64,000 nucleotides of DNA from Acanthaster planci (lineage: Eukaryota; Echinodermata; Asteroidea; Valvatida; Acanthasteridae): NCBI RefSeq assembly GCF_001949145.1, contig NW_019091365.1, forward strand, positions 2,481,103 through 2,545,102, written 5' to 3'. The translations under genes and the position numbers were made by a program. Below, one piece after another: positions 36,042-47,700 of this stretch; the first letter of the stretch is position 1, and the number at the start of each line of letters is the position of its first letter. Below the pieces are notes generated by a model. The model was not told the DNA's origin. It did no database searches and saw only the letters and a list, made by a program, of their open reading frames with translations.

Positions 36042-38351
36042 CACAATTTTCTTTTTCATACTTTATACAAGAAAACAAAATATTGTATGGTACAACATAA
36101 TTACTTAAATAGTACAAGAACATAAAATAATAGTACTTCATGCCTTGCATGATTTTCTTGACGTAAAGAATGGCTCAATTTCAACAATATTAAAGGAATG
36201 CACTGTGTAAAACACAGCAGCATGGATTTACTATAAAACAAAATGGAAGTTGTGATTGTTAGACTTCCTGCTGATGACAAATTTCAGGCATAAAGCCTCG
36301 CCTTTACAAAAACATCTTCCACAAAAGTCTTGGGACAAAACCCCTAAAATTAAAGAGAATGAACATGAAACTATGAAATGAAATTTCTTCAGACTTGTTG
36401 CATTTTACACTTGAAGAATGTGACTACTTGTTCGGTAGGAACCTTCAGGTAGTGAGTTGTTGGCGCCATGCGCAGAAAGATCCTCACACACAGAAAGTCA
36501 ATTGGGAAACACCAAGACCACAGCATCTTTCCAAAAACAAAGCTGCCATGATCACCCAAGATCTGCAGGCGTCTTCCCTCTAACAATAATGCACTTGCAC
36601 AAATTATCAATGCAAAAATTAAGGTGACTACAGTAATCACAGAACCAAGTTCAACTTAACACCCGCTCCACATATATGTATCTGTAACCCCAACAGACCC
36701 AAATCATATTTCAAAAGTACAATTTTTTTATACACCATGGGCTAAAAGTACAATAATCAGTTTGGAAAAAAACAAAATGAAAGCAAAATATCTTTTTCTT
36801 TTTGGTTGTAGAGCCGACAGGCATTTCATTTTGAGGTCACGGCACATGTTCAAACCATGCCACAGTATTCCAGGATCACTTTTCATCTTACTTTAAAGTA
36901 CACTGCACGCTTTAGGGGAAGATCAAACCCAGCTGATTGCAGTTTCTTTTGCTTTCCCAATATTTCAATTCAGTTCCTTCCGAACGTCAATTATTTTACT
37001 TGATGGTAAATATTAAACAATTCCTCGTTCACCAGTTTCTCATGGTTAAATACGACCCACAAGCCAAACAAAAAGAAGAACAGTCATGAGGAAATCAATT
37101 CCATTGATTATCAAACCTTCTCAGAGACAACATACAGGTCCGTGAACTCATGCATAAATACTGCGTGTGTATTCAGGATATTTTTGCTTTTGTGAAACCT
37201 AAATGATTCAATGTGTCCTTTTCACTTCATGTACCCAAAGAGTACATGCATATTTAACACTTCCTGAAGATTGCGACAAAATACAAAGGAAATGATGTTC
37301 ATGTATTTCTGTAAACTCTCACAAACGAGCCACTCTTACATACTACAAAAGTGGAGGATTATGCTCTCCCTGCAACTGATAAATATTGGGTTTTTTTTTT
37401 AAGAAACATACTTTCAGTCACACGTAAAGTATCTCTGTAGCTGAATAAAGAGAAGCCCTCCTATACTGAAGATGTTTTTGTCTGTGAGAGGGACAAAAGC
37501 CTGCTGTCTGAGAAAACAACTGTACTAGAATTTAGAATGGCCGCCCAAATACTTGAGTCTAGTTCTCGATTTCAGATGTCCATAAAGTGCAGGAAGATGT
37601 TGTCCTATGAAAATATATTCGGAAGTGCATGCAGGAACTACACTACATATATCACACAATGCCATTACAAAAAAAATCCTGGTGGTGCATATGTAGCTGA
37701 ATATGTAGTGGCAATTACTTTGTGAAACGTGTTCCAAGTTCACATTTTGGTTGCATAAACTGCAGCGGATTTTATGAAACTTTACGCAATAGCATAGCTT
37801 CGATTGCACCACAATTCCTAAGCATGCTGTGGACGTGAAACACATCAAAAGTATTTTTATGAAAATTAAAAACATTATTGTGTAACTCACACAATCATTT
37901 TAGGGAGCGTAAGTTGTGCTAAACAATCAAGAATGACCATTTGACTAACCAAGTTTGGTTAGGGCTAATCACTGCTTGATTTAACAAGGTTTATATGGAA
38001 AATGTACTACTTTGCTTGTTTTCTTGAAGTAATGACAAACCTGTTGGCTGTGAGGGAACTTTGAGATTTTCTGCTCAGTTCCAGCAAAGATAAGACGAAA
38101 ACATTTTCAAAATTGAAGGGTTAATTTAAATCCTGTCTAAAGATACAGCTGTCGTATAAGCCGTGATCGTCCTCATCCAAAAAGTTTCATATAATCAAAA
38201 CATTGCGCAGGGACGCAACTTTTCGCGAAACTGACTGTACGTATATTGCACAAGTATGCCACAATTTGGTGGAACAAGGCTCAAGAGTAGTGCAAACTTA
38301 GCTCAGTTTTGTAACATTGGTGCAAACGTTTGTAAAATTGGCAGCTGGTCT
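36036..38351 (-). other. RBBP6: Probable RBBP6 3' untranslated region
   Basis: About 2.3 kb of A/T-rich sequence downstream of the TAA, with no supported ORF or recognised repeat, reaching a minus-strand AATAAA near 36,040. It resembles a long metazoan 3' UTR. Its true end is inferred. Confidence 0.5.
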
Positions 38352-41300
38352 TTAGTCCTTGTGCCTGCTCTTCTTCTTTTTGGGCTTTTTGTGCTTGTGC
38401 TTATGAGAGGTGGAGTTCTTCTTGGCTTTTTTGCTGGTCTTCTTGTGCTTCTTGTGATGCTTCTTGTGGCGTCGTTTGGTACGCTTCTTCTTGGAGCTTC
38501 TCTCCTTGCTGGGGCTGCGGCTGGGACTGCTCTCCTCGCTGGAACTGCTGGAGCTATCTTCCTCCTCCTCACTACTGCTGCTGCTGCTGCTGGGACTGGT
38601 GCTGCGACTTGGGCTCCTGCTCTTGCGCTTCTTCGACTCCTGTTTCTCTTTGGTGGGGCTGACCCGCCGCTGTCGTCGCTCAGGGCTTGGCTTCCTCTCC
38701 CTGGGTGGGCTGGACCGACGAGGGCTAGGGTGTCGCTCCCGGACAGGACTGCTCCTACGATCTCTGACAGGGCTCCTGATTCGTTCTCGCTTGGGGCTAA
38801 TGATCCGTCTGTCCCTGTTGTGCATTTCCCTGGCAGGACTAAGTCTTCTCTCCCGGATGGGACTATGGCGTCTCTCCCTGGGGGGGCTGCTCCGTCGTTC
38901 TCGAGGAAGGCTGGCATGTCTTCCTCTGCTGGGGCTGGACCTTCTTTCTCTGATGGGGCTAATCTGTCTTCTTTCTCTAATCGGGCTTGGTCTTCTCTCC
39001 CTGTGGGCAGGACTTCGATCACGACCCTGGACAACTCTTGTGGGACTAGGCCTCCTTGTTCTTGACGGACTGGGTCTGCTTCCCCGGTTAGGTGAGCGCC
39101 GCCTGTCCCTCAGCGGGCTGGTACGTCTGTCCCGTCCAGGACTGCTTCGTCTGTCTTGATGGGGGCTGCTCTTGCGCTCTCTCAATGGGCTCTTCTTCTT
39201 AACTGGTGCAGGACTGTGCTTTCTTTCCTTTGCTCTTGGGCTTGGGGCTCTTATGGGACTGATCCTTCGTTTCTTTGGTGGATTTGCTTTGTTCTCCTTA
39301 AGCTCCTTATCTCTCTTCTCAGGACTTCCACTCCTGTCTTTGCTTGAGCTGGACCTTCTCTCTTTTGCAGGAGCTTTCTTATCCTCAGTCAGGCTTTCTG
39401 GTTTCTTCTCACTGGTTTTAGCATCTTCCTTGTCTACCTCAAGCTCCTCTTCATAATCAGGCTCGAAGTTCTCTTCACTGTGCTCCATGTCAAGGAGTGT
39501 CTTTGGCGATGGAGCAGCAGAGGGTCCAGGCGAGGGTTCTGACTCATACTCATCTTTATCCCACCGTGAGACAGGTACTGCAACAGTAATCAAGTCACTG
39601 TTTGCACTCTCTGACTGCGTGCTCAAACTCTTTTCCAATGTAGGAATGTTGATTTTACTATCACTAACAGGGATGTTGTCGGCAGTTTTTACGGGGCTGG
39701 AATTTTCCGTTTTTATTTTCATTTCCACTGTTTCACTATCTGGTAGAGCCTCTCCCTTTTCCATTGGTTCATCCTTGACTTTGGTTGGCTCTTGCGGGAC
39801 AGGTAATTCTTCTTTGATGGCCTCTGAAGCATCGGCCTGATCACTTGCTGCTTTCTGTGCGCTCACCTGGATAACATGACGTTGGTCTTGAACGGGTTCT
39901 TCCTTGATCTCCTCTTTGACAGGATGGGCACTGGTGTTGCTCACTGCTGTATGGAGGGGACTCCCACCGGGAGAGCTGGTACTGGAGTAACTGGCAATGA
40001 TTGCTGGCTTGCTGGATGTTTCTTGCTCAGCCTGCACATCTCTGTCTGCAGTTTTTGTTGTCTTGGACTTTTTACTCTTCTTTCCTTCCTTCTTGGAAGC
40101 TTTCTTGGAAGCTTTGTTCTGTTCACCATCACTGTCAATCTTAGCCATCTTTGCCTTGGGTTCTTCTGAGGTTGATGCTTGCTCGGTGCTGGTTTCAGAT
40201 TTACTGGCAAGCTTGCGTTTCTTTTTCTTCTTTTCCTCCTTGTCTTTGCTCTTTTTCTCCTTCGATGTCTTGGTCCCCTCGCCATCCCCAGCTACATTCT
40301 GGGGGTCCGAGTCTGATTTCTTGTTCTTCTTGGTTTTCTTGTGCTTAGGGGATTTCACTTTTTTGACAGAGTCTGTGTTCTCTTTTGCCTCTTCAGGCTT
40401 TTCAGTGGCAACTTTCTCATCTTTGTTATCATTTTTATTATCTGCTTTGGAGACTTCTGACTTATCCTCCTTGTGCTTGTGCTTCCGTTTGTGCTTGGAA
40501 GTTGAATGCTTTCGCTCTCGCCCCTTCTCTTTGTCTTTACTTTTACTTTTCTCCTTCTCCTTTTCTCTGTCTTTGGACTTTTCTTTTTTGTCTCTGTCCT
40601 CAATTCTGTCCTGGTCAACCTTCTCTCTATCTCTACTCCTCTCCCGACTATGATCCTTCTCCAAGCTTTTCCTTTTCTCAATGTTTTCTTTGTTGCGGTC
40701 TTTGTCTCGCACCTCTCTATCTCTTGACTTTGTTCTATCACCTCTCCTGTGCCTGTCTCGGTCTCGACTGGATCGGTTGGGTCTGTCTTCAGCCTCCCTG
40801 AAAGGTGAACGATTTGAACGGCTCCAAGCTTCCCTGTCAAGAGGTGAATCATGTGGTTCCACAGGGGTGAGAGGGGGCCTGTCAGGGTACTCACTGGGGT
40901 ACTGGTTTCTGTATACGTATTGTTCATCGTGTTCAGGAGGGTAACCAGACTCCCTCATGTCTGGTCTAATGTCTGGTCTAATGTCTGGTCTCATGTCTGG
41001 TCTTGGACCAAGATCAGGTCTGAACTCTGCTCTGTAATCAGGTCGGAATTCAGGCCTGCCATCAAATTCTGGACCATAGGGCTGTTCAAATCTGGGAAAC
41101 CTTTCTTCTGGATAACGAGGATAAGGCTCACTGGGATGGGGTGGAAGCATGAGGGGTGGCGGGTAAGGATGCATTGCAGGAGGTGGTGGAGGATCGTATC
41201 TTTGATCATAACGCGGATCATAGCGGGGATAGGGCGAGTGATCTCTGTACCGAGGTGACCTTGTTGCTGGGTAGTAGGGACGAGGGGGCGATCGAGATCT

Positions 41301-41796
41301 AGATCTTCTCATAAATGGTCTAGGTCTGAGAGGTGCCCGAATCCTTGGGAATGAACGTGATCGTGACCGCCGCCTCCTAATAGGAGAGCGGGATCGGCGT
41401 GGGGAGCGGGACCTCCGACGTGGTGACCTGGATCGGCGTGGCAGAGGCCTGCGATTGTCCCAGGATCGGGAACGGGTTCTGCGGTGTGACACACGATGTC
41501 GTGACCGGGACCTTGATCTTGACCTCGACCTTGACCTGGACCGTGACCTGGATCGCCGCTTAGCCTTGGTTCTGGATCTGGAACGGGATCGGCTCCGCGA
41601 ACTGATGACAGAGGAAGATCTTGAGGTTGAGCCCAGAGAGCTGGACCAGGAGCTGCTGCTAGAGCGAGATGACCTGCTGCGGGACCGTGAAGTGGACTGC
41701 CGAAGCTTCTGGTCACGCTCATACTCCATCAGATGGTTGGCAAACTCGTCCATAGGGTCCAATCTCTTGGGAGCAACTTGTCTATTGTCAGCTTGT
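38352..41796 (-). CDS. RBBP6: RBBP6 coding exon 12: SR/SP-rich C-terminal half
   Basis: 3,445 nt, entering in phase 2; residues 734-1,881, TAA at 38354-38352, acceptor ttattaacag. In order: MDEFANHLMEYE (human LDEFTNDFAKELMEY); an RS run with SRSRSR repeats; Tyr/Pro/Asp-rich stretch with RPDIRPDIRPDMR; Lys/Asp/Glu-rich charged segment; SYSSTSSPGGSP (human DYTSTSSTGGSP); a cluster of sumoylation-type sites; SRWDKDEYESE (human SKWDKDDFESE); NFEPDYEEELE (human AFEPDYNES); an RERRxSPxR repeat array; a Lys/His-rich tail ending KSRHKD. Most of it is probably disordered. A single large last exon is usual for the family. Confidence 0.96.
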
Positions 41797-44700
41797 CTGT
41801 TAATAAGTTGACAAAAAACCAAATAAGCATATCAAAGACATTACAAATTTATGCGAAGTGATCAGGGTTTCTTTCACAGAAATACAAAAATTAAGAGAAG
41901 TTAATTATTTGGGCAACGTTTTCATCAGCTTGATATGTCTGATGGCCTAATGAAATTGAATCTCTTAATCTATGATAGCAACAATTTAAAAATTCCAAAT
42001 AAACTTGTATTTAGTTATGGAGCATACAATTTAAAGGTACAGTCCACCATTCGCCAGTTGGGCATTTTTTTCTTTTTCATCAATGTGCTCAAAATTTAAA
42101 AGAATGACTAACAACTTACCTGCTGAAGTTTAAGCTCAGTGAATATTTTATGTGCAGAGAAAAACAATGTTTTAGATCCTGATATCAATTACAAATTACC
42201 GAGTCAGGTTTGGAATTGAACCCAAATTCAGCATCCTGGACACTTTCATTCAGCTGAATGCAGCTTCATAATGTCGGGCACTGAACAGATGAATGATGGC
42301 AATTGCAGCACTTATCATGTGAACACTTGCACGGGCTTCACCAAATTAAAATGGACCTACTGACGGCAAGTCCACAAAACGCATCTACAGATGCATTGCC
42401 AGATATAGCCTTTTTTTCATTTTTTCCTTCAAAATGACAGCTTACCAGAAAGAATAATTTCATAGACAGTTTAGTCCCATAACCATATCCCTAACCAACT
42501 ATGCTTTTCAACAATACTTTCGCCCGTTATTTTTTTGATAATTGCAAATGATGGACTTTACCTTTAAAGCATGTGAAACTTACACAAAGTTGGTGTAATT
42601 ACATAGTATTCAAATGAATGCCAAACTTACTGAAGTCTCTTTTTTTCCTCATAGAACTCTTCCTCTGTCAGTGGTCTATTTCCGGGACCAGCAGGTAGGA
42701 ATGGTGGCGCTGGCTTGGCTGGAACAGCAGACGGGACTGTTGGTCCAGAAACTAAAGGAGCCCCTTGTAGAGGATGTGCTGGTGGTCTGGCTGGAGGTGC
42801 GCCTCCAACAGGTGGACCATTCACACGAGGAGGAGCTACATTCATGTTTGGCAGTGGACCACGAGGTGCTGGTCCCTGGTTTGGGGGAGGGTGCTGGACA
42901 GGTGGTGGTAAGCCTCGAGGTGGTGGCAGAGGTGCAGGGGGTCTCTGGTAGTTCGGCTGAGAAGTTGGGCCAGGTGGTGGGCCAAGAGTGGGCCGAGGTG
43001 CTTGAGGTGGTGGCCCTGTGAGATGGGGTGGTGGAAGACCTTGGTGTGGGGGTGCCGGCCGGTTCTGAGGAGGGGGAGGTCCTTGGTAAGGAGGCTCCTG
43101 GTGGGGTGGACCTTGGTAAGGGGGCCTTGGAGGGGGTGGGCCTTGCTGAGGAGGTGGGCCACGGGGTGGGGGCCCTGAAATAGGGGGACCTTGGAATGGA
43201 GGTCCCTGTTGTGGAGGCCTCGGTGGTGGTGGCCTTTGGTGAGGAATCTGCTGTGGAGGTGGTATTGCAGGAGGGGGACCTCTTAGTGGAGGACCTTGAT
43301 ATGGAGGGCCTTGCTGAGGTGGTCCTTGATGTGGGGGACCACGAGGTGGAGGGCCTTGCTGTGGAGGGCCCTGGTAAGGGCCTCCATGGGGTGGTGGTCC
43401 ATCATGGTGTCTTTGGGGTGGGCCTGAGTAACTGGTTGGAGGAGCTTGGTATCTGGGTCTAGGCTGGTCTTGGTATCTGGGCTCTGGAGGTGGCCCCCCA
43501 CGATTGTCCACATGATATCTGAGCCCTTGCTGGTCTGTTTGTTGCCTGGGCTGGTATTCTGGTCTGGGAGCCCTGGGGTATTGGCTGTATCTTGGTTCAT
43601 AGGTCCTTCTGTCTTTAACACTGAGGACTGGGACTTGCTGGGTTACCTGAATTGATCAAAACAATACCCCCAAAAAGAAAAGAAAATACAGTAAGATACC
43701 AGGTTTGATGCAATGTGTATCCTTCAAGAAAATATGCTACCAAAACATTTTCTAAGTTGAACCGTCAAAGCTGCACTGAACAATCTGTGTTTACCTGATC
43801 TGGCTTTCTAGTCACTGATGTCGTTGTTGCTGCTGACGATTTAGAGGAAGAAGTGGCTTGGGACTGGGGTGTGGAAGGCTTTGTGGTGGGAGGTGCCGCC
43901 GTCTGAGCAGGCTGGCTAGGTGGTGGCTGGGCAGGTGCTGGGGGAAGCGGCTTGGGCCTGGCTTGCTTGGGCACTATCTTCTTGGTGAAGCCTGTCTCGT
44001 GCTGAAAGTCCAAGGCCGTCTGTAAAACAAGGAGAAGCACTGATTTCTAGTGGTCGGTTTTTATGGTAAGGCAGATCAGGTGAAAGTCCCAGTTCTTAAA
44101 CAGAGGCAATTACTGGCGCGGCAAGGAGGACTTGCCCTTACTCCTTTTCAATAAATAGGCTGAGTGTGGAAAGACTTATTTCATGCATTATTTCAGAGTC
44201 CTGTTGAATCGAACAGGGTCTACCAAAGGGCAAGAAAGCTTTACAATCACTGTGGAGATGGTTGGATAAAGGCGACTGAATCACCTGGCATTTGTTAAAC
44301 ATGTATCTGCAAATCTATTGCTGGGTGTGCACTCTTCTCAATGGAAAGCTTCAAATTGAATATGATGACTTTGAAACTCTTTCTAGATTACTTTTGCCAG
44401 CGGAATCAAACAATGTAATACCGTCATTTCTAAAAGTCTAGAACCAAACATACATAATGCATTAACCACAAGAAAAGCCAAACCGCAATTAATTTGAAAT
44501 TTTTAATATCTTATCTTTAGTGTGCCCTCCTCTGTTTCTAATGACTTAGACTGAATTTTGTTACCTACGCTGCACGACAGACAAATGTCACTCAAGACCT
44601 GCCTTTATAAAAAAAAATTCACTCAAATGGGTTCATACCACAACCCTGATGTTATGGACTACTATAAAAAGCACTTTATTTAATCATTTCATGAGACAAT

Positions 44701-47700
44701 GTACTGCAGGCCCAGTAACAGAAACATCTACAAAATGCCAGGTGGTCTTCAACTTTTGCAAATGACTGCAACAATGACAGTATGTACAGTCGACTCTCGG
44801 TAATATGAGCTCGGGTAAGACGAGACTCTGGTTTTGACAAGCATATTTGCCAGTTCCGACTGAATTGTGCACATTCCTATGAGGGAAACAATGTGTGATA
44901 CGAGCTCAGATGTTACGAGATCTCGGTTAAGATGAGCTTTTTTTGTCAGTGGCCGAGTGCAAATCTATTGAAATCTGTCTATTTAGCACAAGCTTTTTTG
45001 AAAGCAACTTGTCAATCAGCCAGTCCGGTCAATTTTGAAAGGTGCTTCCGTAATTTATACGTGTACAGTAGAACAGCGCTGCAATTTTCCCTCACCGAAT
45101 CGAGCCGTTTGTGTCCGGTGCTGCAAGAGAGACGAACAATGAGCATTTGCGGTTCCCGTATCCAATGTAGAAATTCTGTGTGGCGGCTCTAGTACCACCG
45201 GAACACAAGCGAGTGCTGCCAACAGTGCTACGGTATTTAGGACAGTGGTGAACAAAAGAAATCTTTGTTTGATTCCCTCGCCCCTAAAAAATCCAAAAGA
45301 CCAAAGTCCCCCCACGAAACTAATAAAAATTGTGTTCCGTAACCAAACACCCGGCCCAAAAAACTGCCCAACCTCCATCTAAAAATCATTACCCGCTCCC
45401 CAGTCCCCACTGTAACATGAAAATATCACCCCTTCCAATTTTAACATTTCTATAAATTCTCAATTTAAGAAAATCATGACTGAACCATGGTTTTCAGTCC
45501 AAAAATGTTTAAGAAAATAACCAAAAGTTTGGGAGAAAAAAGTGTAACCCTCGCTAATAATTTTTCACCATACCCAAACGCCTATCCCAAGTAAAATCCG
45601 ATATTCGCCCTCTGCTGTCCAAACAACCAGTAGCTGGTTATCTCCCATTTTAATGTGCAACAAGCCAGGTCTGGTGTTGATTACCAACTAAAATGTTAAT
45701 GTACTTATGTTACGTGCGCGAATGTGGATCTCATCACGGCGTGCGGGGCCGGGGACATGTCGCTCTGAATCGACATGACTGGTGGAAATTCCATTTCCTC
45801 CGTTCTTAGATTTTATAATTATTTTTTATTTCAAGTCTTTACTCATTAAACTGTATCTCACTTTCATAAACAAACTTTTTAAAATCAAATTCACGTAATG
45901 GAACGATACTATGTGCATTTAAACAAAAAGTTATGCATACTTGTACACATGTACGCTTTACCTATGGTCGATTGGTGATACATACGTCGAGCAGGAAGGC
46001 AGCTTTTGCGTAAGACAAGGTCCGGATAATACAAGCTAATTTAGTAAGTCCCAAGGCCCTCGTATTAACGACAGTCGACTGTATATAGCATCAAATTACT
46101 AAGGGTACAACACACTTGTTATCATCATCCATGCACACCAGGTCACAAACATTCCAAACACTATCTCAGCTCCCTGGAAAATATAAAACTTGATGCTGCC
46201 GTGTTTGGCGCAAACAGCTGTCATCAAACACAACAACCATCTCTACCCTCACAGATACCCATCAATGCCCTTCCGGGTGGGAGTCAAGAGGCAAAAGGGA
46301 GTAACGTCACTAGTCAAAGGTCACAGCATGCGACCAGCACCTGATTTACACTCCCAACCCTATATCCCTGAATTGTAAACCTTAGCCACTTGGCCACACG
46401 CCTCTTTCGTCGGGTCAATGCTATAAGGTTCTTAAAGAAAAATTGCGCTGTAAGGGCCTTATTGGAAAATGTTGATTAATTAAAAAATAATTGGTTGAGA
46501 AGATTGGATGAATTTTAAATATACATGTGTTGGTAAGAATCAAATTTTGAAAATATAACCGTCTGGGATACAGTCTCTTTCACCAAAAAATGTTTATTTT
46601 CAGAAGGCCCTAAGCCTATTTTTGAAAATTGTCATGACTGCGTTAAGGACCTTAAAGCACTGAGGCGACGTCCGATGTCCATCACAAGGCCCTTTAAGCA
46701 ATACATACCTGACGGAGCACTTTATTTGGGCAGAGTGAGTTTGGGGAGACGTCAGTTTCCTTGCATATAGGGCACTGGTGATCATCAGTCTCTAGGAGGT
46801 AATCTCTGATGCCTGTGGAAGAAGGGCATTCAAAGAGTAATGCTTTAGTGGGTGGTTGACACAACAACCACTGGTACTTTGGTATGACTAACCCTGCTCC
46901 CCTACCACAAAGAGTGCAGAGTAACAACCAATCACACAACTGCTGAGTATAAGGCTGAACAAGCCCTTAAGTTTCTGTAACCAGATTTCGTGAACCTCTT
47001 TGAAAGGTTCAGGCAAAAAAAAAAGCATAATAATTGGGGCATTGCACTACCATGCAAATTAATCTTCCGAGTTCATTCCTGGCCTGTGCCTAAACATTAC
47101 ATTTTAGTCTCCAAACCCTGTGCAGTTTGCAAAATGAGTTTCAAAAGAACCCTTGAAATACCAAAATTAACATAAAATTTCTCAGTAAAAAATGTCTAAC
47201 AACTAAATCTCATCCAAATCAGTGATGAAGTCACATCACTAAAAAAAAGTGGAGGTTAAAGGTTTTAACACATTGTATGAAAATGACAAGTTACTCACAC
47301 TCATCACAGAAACTGCTCCCACAGCAGGGGATGAGCACTGAGTCGGTCATGAGATTACTGCACAGCGGACAGAGCAGCTGGGCTGGGATCTCAATCGTCT
47401 CCTCCTCTGGCTCGGGCGAGTTGCTCTTTAGGAAGGGATGTTTTTCTTTCTTGATAGTCTGGTAGGCATTGCTGAGAAATTACAATGGAAAAGATACCTT
47501 GAATGTCAAAACATGATATTCAAGTGGGATGAACCCTATTTCCCTAAACTCTCCCAGATCCTTGAAAAATCTATGAGAAGGTTGGGGAGGAATTCACACC
47601 CCCTTAACACTTTTTTCTTATAATGCACTTTTTTCTTCAATATTTTCCAACAGACATGTAACAGTATTTTGACTGTTCAAAACAACCATGAGTTTTACAG

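Noticed and set aside
38256-39159. Long + strand frames (269 and 231 codons) and a 243-codon minus frame in another register
   Set aside because: They lie over the RBBP6 SP-repeat region. Periodic coding sequence leaves other frames open. The true frame is set by conserved RBBP6 motifs and splice phases.
39997-40801. 218- and 138-codon + strand frames rich in Leu, Phe and Ser
   Set aside because: Antisense shadows of the Lys/Glu/Arg-rich RBBP6 tail; Leu/Phe/Ser-rich antisense is expected.
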